Positions 23,101 to 34,593 of a DNA stretch of 64,000 nt are shown here, piece after piece. The notes below the pieces were generated by a model. The model worked only from the letters and a program-made list of their open reading frames with translations. It ran no database searches and had not been told where the DNA came from. Position numbers and translations under genes: made by a program. Source of the DNA: Byssothecium circinans (taxonomy: Eukaryota; Ascomycota; Dothideomycetes; Pleosporales; Massarinaceae); contig ML976988.1 of assembly GCA_010015675.1 (NCBI GenBank), positions 666,332 through 730,331 of the forward strand, written 5' to 3'. Positions within the stretch are counted from its first letter, which is position 1; each line of letters begins with the position of its first letter.

Positions 23101-25986
23101 ATGAGGCTGTATCAAGCTTCGGCACTTTTGGGCCTAGTGACGTCGATTTTGGCCACCGGCCTCAACCATCGTCAGGCTTCGAATGATAGCTGTCCGGGAT
23201 ATACGGTGCGCAATGTTCAAGATGACGGCGCGAGAGTCACGGCGGATCTGACGTTGGCGGGGGCGGCTTGCGATGTCTATGGCACGGATCTGGTGGATTT
23301 AAAGTTGGAGGTGGTGTACGAGACGGGTGAGTGAGGACGCACACATATTCACCCAAATCGTTTGATTGATTGCTCAACAGAAAGTCGCCTGCACGTGAAG
23401 ATATACGATGCAGAAGAGCTTGCGTACCAGGTCCCCGACTCACTTTTCCCTAGGCCATCAAGCGATGATGTTGAGCCTTCAGAATCTGCCCTGGCCTTTT
23501 CGTACAGTAACAGCCCATTCTCATTCCAGATCACGAGGAGAAGCACCAATGAGACTGTTTTCGACACTTCGGCTGCCAGTCTTATATTTGAGAACCAGTA
23601 TCTGCGCTTACGTACAAGCCTTCCGGAATCGCCCTACCTTTACGGGTTGGGCGAGCATACAGATCCCTTCAGGCTGAACAACACCAACTACACCAGGACG
23701 GTGAGCATATCCCAGCCATGTGACGAAGAAAAACGCTAAAATAGGCAGCTGTGGAACCGTGATTCATATGGTGTACCCACTGGATCAAATCTTTATGGCC
23801 ACCACCCGATCTACTTCGATCATCGAGGCGCCTCTGGCACTCATGGTGTGTTCCTGCTGAGCTCAGCTGGAATGGACGTCAAAATCGATAACACTGGTGG
23901 CCAATTCCTCGAATACAACGCCATTGGGGGTATTCTTGACTTTTACTTCCTCGCCGGACCAACGCCCAAGGATGTCAGCGTCCAATACTCCGAGATCTCC
24001 GGCAAAGCGGTAATGCAACCCTATTGGGGTTTCGGCTTCCACCAGTGTCGATACGGATACAGAGATGTATTCGCAGTGGCTGAGGTGGTTTCCAACTATT
24101 CCCAGGCAAATATTCCGCTTGAGGTATGTTTCTCGTCCCAGCGTCATAGTGTGATATGCTAACCTCTGCAGACTATGTGGACCGACATCGACTACATGTA
24201 TCTACGCAGAGTATTCACGCTCGATCCAGAAAGGTTCCCAATCAACCTTATGCGCCAGCTTGTGGATCACTTGCACCAGCGTCAACAACACTACGTAGTC
24301 ATGGTGGACCCTGCAGTGTCTAACCGGAACGATGTCCTCCCCAATCTTGGTTACACCGAAGGAGTTGAGCTCGACATCTTCCACAAAAATGCCAATGGCT
24401 CAGGGTATTACACCGGTGCTGTTTGGCCTGGACCTACCGTTTTCCCCGACTGGTGGCATCCGTCGGCTCAAGCGTACTGGAACAATCAGTTCCTGAGGTT
24501 CTTTGATCCTGAGACCGGCATTGATATTGATGCTCTTTGGATCGACATGAACGAAGCTGCTAACTTCTGTCTCTACCCCTGTTCTGATCCTGAGGGGTTT
24601 GCCGATGAATCTGGCAACCCGCCGCAACCGCCTCCAGTTCGCAACAGCTCCGGTCGCCCGATTCCCGACTTTCCAGCCGGCTTCCAACCAGCTTCATCAC
24701 AGAGGCGCCTTCTTACTCGACAAGATAATGGCACTGATCAATATCTTGGTCTTCCTGGACGTGATCTCATTAACCCCGAGTATCTCATCAAGAATGCTGC
24801 CGGCTCGATTAGCAACAAAACGATACCCACGGATGTGCAGAACTACGTTGGATCCTACCAGTACGACACACATAATCTTTACGGTTTGATGATGAGCATT
24901 GCATCGCGCAACGCTTTGCTTGCCCGTAGACCGACCAGACGTCCTCTTGTCATTACACGATCTACAGTAAGTCATTCCTGCTTTTCGCCTCTATTTCACT
25001 CGACTAACACCACTCTTTAGTTTGCTGGAGCCGGTAGCCATGTTGGAAAGTGGCTTGGTGATAATCTCTCGCTCTGGGAGCACTATCGTACTAGTATCGC
25101 CAATATTCTCGAATTTGCGTCACTGTTCCAACTTCCTATGGTTGGAGCTGACGTATGCGGATTCGGTGGTAACACGACGGAAACTCTGTGCGCTCGCTGG
25201 GCTACACTTGGTGCCTTCTACCCATTCTTCCGCAACCACAACGGCGATACTTCGATCTCGCAAGAGTTCTATCTTTGGCCCACGGTGGCCGAGGCCGCCA
25301 GGAATGCCATCAGTGTTAGATATCGCCTGCTGGACTACATCTACACACATTTGCATCGTCAATCCGTCACCGGCCTGCCGATGTTAAACCCTCTGTTCTT
25401 CCAATATCCGGAAGATCGGAATACGTTTGCCATCGAGCATCAGTTCTTCTACGGCGACAACATCCTTGTCAGCCCTGTGCTCGAGGAGAATAGCACCGCT
25501 GTTTCAATTTATCTTCCCAAGGGCGTCTTCTATGACTACTGGACGCACGAGAGGATTGAGGGCACTGGTTCTTACGTGAACCTCACTGATATTCCATTCA
25601 CCTCAATCCCTCTCCATATCCGCGGTGGTTCCATCATCCCTCTACGCGCTGAATCTACAAACACTACCACTGAGCTTCGTAAGCAGAACTTTGTTCTATG
25701 GATCGCGGTCAATGAGACCAATCAAGCGGAAGGCTCCCTCTTCCTCGACGACGGAGACAGTCTCAACCAGAACGCGACCTCAGAGATCAACTTCTCCTAC
25801 ACCAATGGCTCTTTCGTCATGACTGGTACTTTCAACTACCAGACTACTGTTGTCATTCAAAACGTCACGATTTTGGGCGCATCTCGTTCCGGCAATTCGT
25901 CGAACGAGCACAGTCAGCGCCTAGGTGGAAGCACCGCGCTTAATGGACCGATTAGTCTAAATCAAGGCTCCACCCACAGTTTCTAG
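23101..25986 (+). CDS. secreted alpha-glucosidase, GH31
   Basis: Model: join(23101..23326,23381..23700,23749..24123,24172..24966,25021..25986), 893 aa, four introns of 48-54 nt. A signal peptide covers about residues 1-20 ([20 protein letters not shown]). An N-terminal beta-sandwich (to about 250) precedes the TIM barrel with [12 protein letters not shown]. The catalytic nucleophile is Asp432 in [10 protein letters not shown] and the acid/base is Asp586 in GKWLGDN. Substrate-binding GADVCGFGG and FFRNHN follow, then the C-terminal beta domains. There are many N-glycosylation sites. The enzyme hydrolyses terminal alpha-1,4-linked glucose from maltose and starch fragments outside the cell. A Pro/Gly-rich insertion with a dibasic site (about 460-500, QRRLLTRQ) is like the processing sites of Aspergillus AgdA-type enzymes. 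Promoter: duplicated CGG-N-CCG element upstream. Confidence 0.96.
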
Positions 25987-26131
25987 CAGATACCGCGCTG
26001 GTACGGGGTCATGAAGTGGGATTTTCTTTGATATCTCGAAACTAAGTACATACCATAGCCTTGGTAGACGAGCTTAGTGCTTGAAGAAATACAAAAGTTT
26101 GACGCGTTCATTTCAACCGTCACCATTCAGT

Positions 26132-27013
26132 TTATGCTTCTGGCACTGGTTCCTCCTTCCCATTCATTTCGCCGACATCCAAAGCAACCAGAAACCGACT
26201 TACACAATTATACGCTGCTATCGTCGCTGTAATCTCCACGACCTCTTTATCGGTGAAGTATTCCTTTAGCCTCGCAAAGGTCTCATCATCCACAGTGACA
26301 GACAGCGTCATAGCATCCGTATACGCCTAATCCCAATACCCCACATCAGCCATTCTCTCCCCAAACCCACAGCCAAGGGCAGTATACACGAAAGCGACGT
26401 ACCATAACAGCACCGTGTTTCTCATCCAGCACATCCCCCACTATCTGGTGCTCAGGCGAGTTTCGTACCGTGTCGACGTGTTCTTGCGTTATCCCCGGGG
26501 CGGAGAGGAGGAGTGGTGCGTGGTGGGTCCATTCGTACCATGCTTTGTCTTTGGACCGAAAGAATCATATTAGCTTCCGGAACGTAGACGGGGAATCGGA
26601 TGTACATAATATCGATATTCAATGGAAAATATAATATAAACTTACTTAATACAGCGACGCGGCATATTGCCGTCTCGCGGATGGAAGGGGAGAGCGTAGT
26701 ACGGGTGCGGATAGAGGCAAGGAAGGAGTTCCTGGGGTCATCAGATGAAGCCAACAGGTTTCGAATTTCGAATTTCGGACTTTTTGAGCAGAAGGGTTTC
26801 GAATATAATCTAAGAGGGCTTTTTTGATCTTGGGCTTGTGGATCTACTTCTGTTTCTAACTTACCATCCATCAGCGACCGGCGGAGCGTGGAGGAGTGCG
26901 CGATCTAGCTCTATGAGACCGCCGGAGCCGCGACGTTGCTTTACGCGCGAGACGATGGCTTGGTCTTCTGCGTTTTGGAATTGGGGATTGGGGGGGATGT
27001 AGGGGAGGCGCAT
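26132..27013 (-). CDS. carboxymuconolactone decarboxylase-like (AhpD-fold) protein
   Basis: Model: complement(join(26132..26326,26403..26548,26646..26731,26865..27013)), 191 aa. The three introns are 76, 97 and 133 nt, with GTACGT or GTAAGT donors. Joined exons give an uninterrupted all-helical AhpD-like fold: MRLPYIPPNPQFQNAEDQAI, then RETAICRVAVLNKAWYEWTH (the active-site helix, about 65-90), then the EVVEITATIAAYNCVSRFLV helix (about 155-175). Family members include peroxiredoxin-like and gamma-carboxymuconolactone decarboxylase enzymes. This one has a single Cys in the active-site helix instead of the CxxC of AhpD, so a disulfide reductase role is doubtful. It is divergent from BMT6 with only 214 nt between start codons. 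Confidence 0.88.
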
Positions 27014-27227
27014 GGTGTGTGGGGAATATGTGAGTTTGGGGGGTTATGAAAGCGAGTCAAGGGGTGGGTGAGGGTACATGAGACGAGCGAGAATGACGGA
27101 GACGGAATGGTTCCGACAAATCGGTTTCATCCGGAAAGGTTTCCGAAGCCTTCCGACCCCTCGCTTAAGGACATGGATATGTTGAATCTTTCAACCTTCC
27201 TCAGTTTTCAATCACATTATATAAAAA
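27014..27227. promoter_or_regulatory. compact bidirectional promoter
   Basis: Only 214 nt separate the ATGs of the divergent CMD-like gene and BMT6. The BMT6-proximal side ends in an AT-rich TATATAAAAAATG context; the start at 27228 is preceded by TATATAAAA. Co-regulation is possible but unproven. Confidence 0.5.
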
Positions 27228-28406
27228 ATGGCACCTCCAAAGCCAAAGGCAAAACAAACTACAAAGCCTCCTCCAAAGAGGTCCAAACCCACAACCAAGC
27301 CATCGTCATCAAAAGGAAAAGAACCCACCGCCACATCCCCATCCCAAATCCCCCTCGATCTCCAACAACTCCTCCTCAACATCTTTGCTACATCCTTCCC
27401 CCACCGTTTGGACTCCGACATCAAGCCTCTCCTCCAAGAAATAAAAGGCCATCTCTTCAACCGCGACTTCGCCGCTGCATTTGCGAAACAGGAGTTTCTG
27501 GAGGCGTATGCGGTGCGCTGGAGCCCGAGTCGCGCGTTGGGGTATTTGCAGGTTCTGGAGGGGTTGAGGGGGGATTTGGAGCTTTTTGATGGGAATGGGG
27601 TGGAAGATAAGCGGGTCGGTGGGGATGGCGATAGGGATGGGATGGAAGGGGTGAGGAAGAGGTGTAAGGTTGTGTGTTTAGGTGGTGGGGCGGGGGCTGA
27701 GATTGTTGCGTTAGCGGGGTGGATGAAGATGATGAAGAAGGAATTTGAGCAGGAAGACGGAAGTCGACCCGAGAGAAAAGAAGATGATGTTGATGAAACG
27801 GAGGCAACAGCTGCTAGTGAACCTAACATTAGCATGGAAATCATAGCCATTGATATCGCGGCCTGGGGTCCCGTAGTCGACAAATTAACCCACGGAATCA
27901 TAACAAACCCGCCACTTTCCGCCTACGCATCCGCAGCAGCTAAACAAGCCAATACCGCACTGCTCTCATCGGGAGACATCAACATCTCCTTCCACCAACA
28001 CGACATCCTAAACCTTCCCCCGGACACGCTCTCCCATGCACTCCAAGACGCCAATCTAGTAACCATTATGTTCACCCTCAACGAACTCTACACGACCTCC
28101 CTCCCCCTCACGCAGTCCTTCCTGCTGCACCTCACGAAAAGTCTCCACCTAGGGGCTATACTGCTCGTGGTGGATAGTCCGGGGAGTTACTCGACGGTGA
28201 GTCTGAATGGGGCGGAGAAAAGGTATCCGATGCATTGGTTGCTTGAGTATGCTTTGTTGGGGACGGGCGGAAGGGACGAGGGGGAAAGGGGGTGGGTGAA
28301 GGTGAGGGGGGAGGTGGGGTGGTGGTTTAGGTTGCAGGAGGGGTTGAGGTATCCGATTGAGTTGGAGAATATGAGGATGCAGGTGCATTTGTATCGGAGG
28401 GTGTAG
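27228..28406 (+). CDS. BMT6: 25S rRNA (uracil-N3)-methyltransferase, BMT6 type
   Basis: A single exon encodes 392 aa. The N-terminus is Lys/Pro-rich (a nucleolar-type signal). The SAM-binding Rossmann core begins with VVCLGGGAGAEIVALAGW (about residues 149-166), has an acidic low-complexity insertion after it (about 175-205), then EIIAIDIAAWG (the acidic strand-2 residue that binds SAM), FTLNELYT and LLVVDSPGSYS. The length and the unusual GGGAGAE motif match the yeast Bmt6 family, which methylates one uridine in helix 89/90 of 25S rRNA. An in-frame GTG at 27068 would add an N-terminal stretch without family support, so I chose the ATG at 27228. Confidence 0.88.
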   Translation: MAPPKPKAKQTTKPPPKRSKPTTKPSSSKGKEPTATSPSQIPLDLQQLLLNIFATSFPHRLDSDIKPLLQEIKGHLFNRDFAAAFAKQEFLEAYAVRWSPSRALGYLQVLEGLRGDLELFDGNGVEDKRVGGDGDRDGMEGVRKRCKVVCLGGGAGAEIVALAGWMKMMKKEFEQEDGSRPERKEDDVDETEATAASEPNISMEIIAIDIAAWGPVVDKLTHGIITNPPLSAYASAAAKQANTALLSSGDINISFHQHDILNLPPDTLSHALQDANLVTIMFTLNELYTTSLPLTQSFLLHLTKSLHLGAILLVVDSPGSYSTVSLNGAEKRYPMHWLLEYALLGTGGRDEGERGWVKVRGEVGWWFRLQEGLRYPIELENMRMQVHLYRRV

Positions 28407-29607
28407 GTATGACAGGGAGTGGATGTGGAATGAAGAGCGGACGTTATCGACAGTCAGCATTCCTCACGCTGTGGAACGCGAGGGTATCAAAACACCACTT
28501 TCCCCACATCGAACAACCCTCAAACCTTCTACCCAGATCAAACAGTTCAGAAGTAGAATCATCATCCTACCCCACCAGCCTCTCTCTTACAGTCTCACCC
28601 CTCAAAAGCCCCCCCCCCCCCCCAAGGCACACCTCAAAGATGTGCACAGCAATATTCTGCATCTTAAAATCACGCCAATCCAATCCCATCTCTACAGTCC
28701 CTACAGAACCCACCACCGCCACAACCAGTACAGTCCTCGTCCTCGCCCCCGTCTCAGTCCCAAATCCCCAGCATCAGCACCAGCTCCAGCGACCCCATCA
28801 ATCCGCCGCCGCTATCCCACCCATGCCCGACCAAACCGCCGAGGGCGCGTGCGTGCTCCAGAAGCCGTGGAAGTACGAGGGCCAGGGCGAGGACAATGGC
28901 GTGGGCAAGGGGAGTGTGCGTGGGGGGCGTGCTGTGAGTTAGATTTTCTCCTTTTCATTTTGCTGCTGTTGCTGCTAGAGAAGGAAGGGCAAAAGGAGAA
29001 GGAGAAGAATGGGGAATGTGATGATGGTTCTTTTATTTGAGGGCGCTGTGTAGAGATAGATATTATTATAAACTACGCAGTTGCCATTTGACTTAAGATT
29101 GAAAAAGACGAAACGAAAAATAGTATCGAAAGGCAGGAGTGAGCGACTGACTGACGTAAAAAGATAAAGCCAGAAGCATGAATCGCGCGCTGCACGGCCT
29201 GTATGAAGATTCGCTTCGTGGAGGTGGCGAGGGCGGGGGGGGAATGTATTTACTGTTATTTGGTTATTTGAGGTGCTCGGGTGGGAGAAGAAAGATGTAG
29301 AGAGAGATCCAAATGATGAAAAGGGGAGTCTGGGTATTGGAGTGATTGAGGGGATATTATTGCATGATCCAACCGGGATAAAATAGAAAGCAAGATGACA
29401 TGGAAGGATAGATGGATGGCGTGTTTGTAATAGGACCTCGGATTATTTGGAGTGGTTACTTATAGGGGCGTTAACGTTTGTGTGTCCAAACCCCATTCCT
29501 CCCCTTCTAGCACCCCGAAAAAAAAGAAAGAAACAAGAAAAAAAAAAAAAGAAGGGTATAAACGACCGTCCCAAACCCCCTCCCCTCCCCTCCCCCATCC
29601 TCTAGAC
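28407..29607. other. intergenic; 15-nt C tract and A-rich tract
   Basis: This lies between the convergent BMT6 and glutaminase genes. It holds a run of 15 C (28609-28623) and an A-rich tract around 29518-29551. A 100-codon ATG frame (28640-28942, MCTAIFCILKSRQ...) directly follows the C tract; it is Pro/Thr/Gln-rich and I do not believe it without further evidence. Confidence 0.4.
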
Positions 29608-31826
29608 CTACAAAATCAAAAGCGCAAACATCCCCCCCATAACCGGCCTAGCCTTAAACTCAATGCCCGGCGGATACGTCGCATCGCTCGTCTGATAAAG
29701 ATCCGTAAACGGCGTCGAAATCGGCGTCTCCTTCACCCACCTGGCCAAATCGTTGATAAACATATCCCTCGTCTCCACCCCGGCAATCGCCGCACAGAAA
29801 ATCTCCCAATCGGACTTGGTGTAATACCGATTCCGCGTATCGAGCGGGACGCCGTAGTTTTCCTTGACCGTAGGGTAAAACGCCGATTGCATGTCGTAGA
29901 CTGACTTTGGGACTAGGTTGGTACCGAGTAGACGGTCGTTGTATAAATTGTAGAGCAGGCCGTGGGTAGAAGCGTTGTTGTAGTTTAGGATGGAATGGCC
30001 TTCTGCGATGTTGAGGCCCAGGGTTTGCCATTGATCAATATAGTCGTGCGCGATGTCCGTGTAGGTTTTCGCATCTTCTTCTTCGCCGAGGAGTTTGGAG
30101 ATTTGAGACATGGCTTCTAAGCCGATCATTCCCTTGAGCCCTAGGTTCGTTTGGTTGGCGAGGTGCCCGGCGAAGTCGTCGGTGGAGAGCTGTTCGGCCG
30201 GGTAGAGAGAGTCTTCAATGAGGTACTGGGCCCATTGCTTGAGGATCGGGTAGTGTTGCTTGAGATAGTTGTTGTTTCCGGTTCTTTGGGCGTAGGCGAG
30301 AATCATGATGAGGTTGTTGCCGCATTCTTCGATGGGCATGTGTTCGTCGTTTCCGTCGGCGTGGCCGGTGGCATTGGGGTAGTGGGTTCCCAGGTCGTGG
30401 ATGGCCCATTTGTTGGGGTAGTGGCCGCTTTCTTGGTTCTCGAAGTGTGGGTCCAAGAGCAGTTTTACGAGTTCGGGGTTGGTGTAGTAGAAGATTGGGG
30501 ACGCGGGGTAGATCACGTCGACGGTTTGCGTGTTGCCGTTCGAGGAAATTTCTTTGAGGAAGAGGTAGTGCTTCTCCCGCGTGCCGACAAGCTGGACGGC
30601 ACCGAAGGCCTGGCGGGCTGCCAGAGAGGTTAGAATGGCGTAATTGTCGCCAGCGGCGGCTTTGGAGTCGCTAGCGATCTTTGAGTCGAGCGCTGAGGAG
30701 ATTCTGTTGGACTCGGAGTAGTCTTTGTGGAAAAACGAAAGGGCGGCTAGGTCGTCGTTGAAATAAGATTTCCAGAGCGAGGGGATGGTGGTTTGGCCGT
30801 TGGCACCGAGGAACTGGATGGCGAGATCCTGGGCAAGACCGATGGAGAAGAGTATTGATCGGATAGATGCACCCACAGAACCAAGATCGACGGCGTAGCC
30901 GAAGACGGGCCAATTGTTGTTGATGGCACGGAAGTTTGAGTCTTTCGTGTCAGCAAGCTTACCGTTGCTAGCGAAGGCACCGCGAACATCTAAATCGGAG
31001 CCGGATTGGTAAGTGAGACCATCAGCGTCGGTTGCGTAGTACTAGTCATTTCGTTAGCACATGATCACTGCTCAATTTCATAAAGGTACTCACGATGTTG
31101 CCCCATTCAGCTCGGTCGTTGATCTCGGAGAAGTGCTGCTGGTTCTGCTTCCACACTTTGTGATAAGAGATGCCGTTTACCTCTCCGAAGTCCCACTGAG
31201 CAGTAGCACCAGAATTTCCAGATACCCATTCTATCCCCAAATATTAGCCCATAACCTTTCTGTCCAAGTCTAGAACACTCACCAGCAGAAATATCAGTAT
31301 ACAACTGGACGTTATGATTCGCGCCATCCAGAGATGAAACCTCCACATTCATGTAGGAAAAGATCAACGATTGCCGCTTGAAGTCCTCTGGTGTAAGTGG
31401 CGAGAGGAACGTCACTTTGACCGAAACCTTGTCGTCAACTTCAATGGTAAAGATACTCTTCGTGCTCGTGTACTCGAATGCGACCTGGCTGGCAGCTTCG
31501 ATGTTTGAGGGTGCACCCATCCATGTAAAGGTCTTGTTATCGACACGGATCAGTCCGGCCCATCCGGTGATCTGACCTCTGTGAAGCTGTTAGCAGTGAA
31601 GCCATGTTGGTCAACGAAGGGAAACGTACGTCCAAAATGATGGCCATTGTCCTGGCAAGTATCCTCCATTGCCACCCCGACTACCAACCGGAAACCACGT
31701 GCTCAAGTATGGACTTTTGACGGCTAGCGGAATAGAGGGAGGACGCGCTGGCTTGAAGGTTGACTGAGCTCCAGTAAGACTGGCAAGCAGTCCGGCACCC
31801 AGGGCACCTAGTAATGAGAGACGCAT
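29608..31826 (-). CDS. gtaA: secreted glutaminase A
   Basis: Model: complement(join(29608..31041,31094..31230,31283..31578,31630..31826)), 687 aa, with three introns of about 51-52 nt. The signal peptide is MRLSLLGALGAGLLASLTGA. The N-terminal beta domain (with TGQITGWAGLIRVDNKTFTW across intron 1) and a large (alpha/alpha)-barrel-like C-terminal domain (HDLGTHYPNATGHADGNDEH, MPIEECGNNLIMILAYA) match the Aspergillus oryzae GtaA glutaminase family. These enzymes release glutamate from extracellular glutamine. The conserved EECGN motif and the GTHYPNA loop are present, so the enzyme is probably active. The end FKARPVMGGMFALLIL is also typical. A TATATAAC sequence lies about 100 nt upstream of the ATG. 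Confidence 0.93.
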
Positions 31827-34593
31827 GTTTGATTAATGATGTGGCGATCTTCTCTCAAGTAGAGGGTTCGAAGCGTTGGTCGGGTTGGGATGTGGGCTTC
31901 CATCCAGAAGGCCCGGGCCCAGATAGTTATATAGAGTATGGACAGGGTCGTCACCGCGCCTGCTTGCTTGACTGACGGCATAGTGGTCAGCCATGCCCTT
32001 CCCTGTCCGGGAGTGCGGTGGGTGGGTCGAAGAGACAGGAACGGGGCACCTGACTAGTAAAGAGCGACCACCTCCCGCATGGAGTGACAGGTCTACACTT
32101 GAACTTTAGGAGATGACGCTGCACGCCTCAAGGCAGGCGAGTGGAGCATTGCCGGTGCCCGCTTTTCATCCCGTCGGGAGCTTTACTGTCAAGAGCATCA
32201 TAGCCTGGGTTAAGTTGGGGAAGGGTAGTGATGGAAGAGGCGTCTGGGGTACAGGGGCGGTACCTGACCGGAAGCTAGATGTGATGTCTTGGTCCAGAAT
32301 CTCCCACACATAATGCACCATAGAGAATGGAGAGCAGGCCGCTAGCGCTGATGTAGGGAGTTTACTAGCGTATCCGCAGTTCATCTGTCAGGCTGACTTG
32401 TCCAGGGAGGTGACATCGTGCCGACTAAGCTTGGCGATATCTGATTCGAGCTCTCATTCCAAGACGGCGAGCAAGATGCTGCCACGAGACCACCTCTGAT
32501 CTGCCAGCGTTTATGGATGGGGCGATCTGACGTCGTTGGAAAGAAAAAGCATAGGCGCAGTGATGACAAAAGGAAAGCAAGAAAGGACGGATGAAGAATC
32601 TAGCAACAAGACGCTAAAGCATAGCGCAGGCACAGCATCTGTAGCGTCGGTACGTTTGAAGTCACCGAGAGAAACCGAAATGAGCACTTTTCCTCAGAGA
32701 TTACTGAGGGCCTGAGCTCAAAGGTTAATGATTTCGTGTGCTTACCTGTCGGTGATTTGCCTGATCGACGGTGCTAAAGGCATGCTCAAGAGCCAAGCTT
32801 ATTTCCAAACAAATATGATCAGACTCAACAAAAACTGCAAAACAAAACACTGGAATCTCTAAAAGAAAGTGAGCGCCTTTGATGCTGCGGCATGACTCGG
32901 CGAATCTTGAACCGACCAAACAAGCAACAGGTGCGGAGAACCCACCGGCTCCCAAGAAATACCAAGGTACTTCTACTTACCTCCCCACATCGTGCATTGT
33001 ATCCCCAGCACCCGCATGTGACATGCCAAAAGGCAAGTGATACTGTGCTTTCTTCGCAGCGCTGAAAACCTACAGGACGCTGTCAAGTGAACCCCTGACC
33101 CCTTCACCCAGCCTCGTCCGCCCACTCAAGCAGGTGCAAATTCTCACGATCCTTCGTGATGGTGTTGAAGAGCGACGTGAAAAGCCGTCAACGCTGAGTT
33201 CCGAGCGACCCTCTAGCGTGGTGCACGTTACCTCCATGCCACCACAGTTAGATCTAACTATGACACCCTGTGCTTGAATTTGTGCAAGTTTGTGCAGATC
33301 TAGTGGTAAGTGTAGCGATTTTGACGTTGGCCAGCACGCATCTGCCGGTATAAGGCTCGGATGATCGTCGGCGGGTAGGGAGGCATAGAGAGATCGATTG
33401 TTCCTCGGGGCAGACGAGAGTGAGCAGCTCGGAAAGAATGGAGGTCGTGCGTGTGACGAGTAAATACCGGAAGCCCCGATACCTCGAGCAAACAGGAAGG
33501 AGCCATTGTGTGAATGTGATACATTCAACATTCACCTCCCGTCGTCGTTCTCCCGCGCATACAAGCAAATACCAGTACATACGCCTCCCGTCCGCTTAGC
33601 GCCCCACGCAGTCTGGGCGCCCGACCGCAAGACATGAAAGGCGCACATGCCCATCTACCAGCGCGGGGTGCATAGAAAAAGGCGTCCGGGAAAAAGCCGT
33701 CCAACGCAGCCAAGATCATCTTCATCTTCTCATCGTCCGCGTCGTGGTCGAGTGTGAAACCGTGGAGGTAGAGCACTGCAAAAGATGCGATGTGCAGCAG
33801 GGATCCAGTCATCTGTGCATCCCCGAGGTCCCAAAGAGGAAACTAGCTCGATCATCACGCATTGTCACATCCCTCGTGAGCATAGCAGACTTAATATATA
33901 TTGGGGTAACGTGAGAGACTCCTGCGTAAAAGGCTCCTTCCCGTTGAGGCCAGCTTGGAAAGATTTCTTACCCCTCCTCAACACCTGAAGTTGGTCGATG
34001 AAGGGGGCTGGGAAGGGAGCGTATGACCCCAGAGCGTGGTGGACATGTTGGCAGCAGAGTGCAGATCTAAGGAGGAAACTACGGCGCAGGATTAAGGATG
34101 AGTACGCTGCCCAAATCGGTTGCACGTGCAAGCTGCCTCGCACCGTATCTGCGTAGGGCAGCGATCACACGAAAGCAAGGTAAATGTATGGTAGTTTAAT
34201 GCAGCAATACTAACAGCTATCTGGGTGGACGCAGCCAGCAGGGCTGCCTGTTCCTCAAAGGGACCACGCTGCAATCAATGATGCGCACGCACAACATCCA
34301 ACAAACCGGCAGAGTATCGTACAAGAAATACAAGCGTCGGAGGAAGAGCAAAAACATGCCGAGGCAAGTTCATGAAAACATTATCAGAACTTGAAGAATA
34401 GACGAGATACAGTGAAGCGGGGTATCGATGACAGAAAGGACTGGAGTGGAAGATGGATGAAAATCAGGAAAGAGACAAGAATACAAAAAAACAAGGTATC
34501 GAGGAGCACGAAAGGAAGGGTATCCTGAGAAAAAACCACTGATCCAACGACAACCAGATCCATTCACTTGCACACCCCGCAAATGTGGATCTC
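31827..34593. other. 2.8-kb intergenic region without a supported gene
   Basis: The first 200 nt hold the glutaminase promoter. The rest, up to the kinase stop, shows minus-strand frames at 33070-33531 and 33525-33812, neither with a recognisable domain or sound start and intron context. The final 200 nt are probably kinase 3' UTR. Nothing repetitive was noticed. Confidence 0.4.

Noticed and set aside
27212..27901. 229-codon minus-strand frame over BMT6
   Set aside because: Antisense shadow of a clearly conserved methyltransferase.
28640..28942. 100-codon frame after the C tract (MCTAIFCILKS...)
   Set aside because: Low-complexity Pro/Thr/Gln sequence starting next to a homopolymer in a convergent intergenic region; no homologue recalled.
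30151..30633. 160-codon plus-strand frame inside the glutaminase gene
   Set aside because: Antisense shadow of the large conserved exon; Val/Gly-rich composition typical of antisense frames.
33070..33531. 153-codon minus-strand frame
   Set aside because: Ser/Arg-rich composition, no domain, no intron partners; probably chance.
33525..33812. Minus-strand frame with VLYLHGFTLDHD, resembling the start of an alpha/beta hydrolase
   Set aside because: Only a short match; no nucleophile motif or continuation, and the sequence soon becomes Arg/Ala/Gly-rich without conservation.
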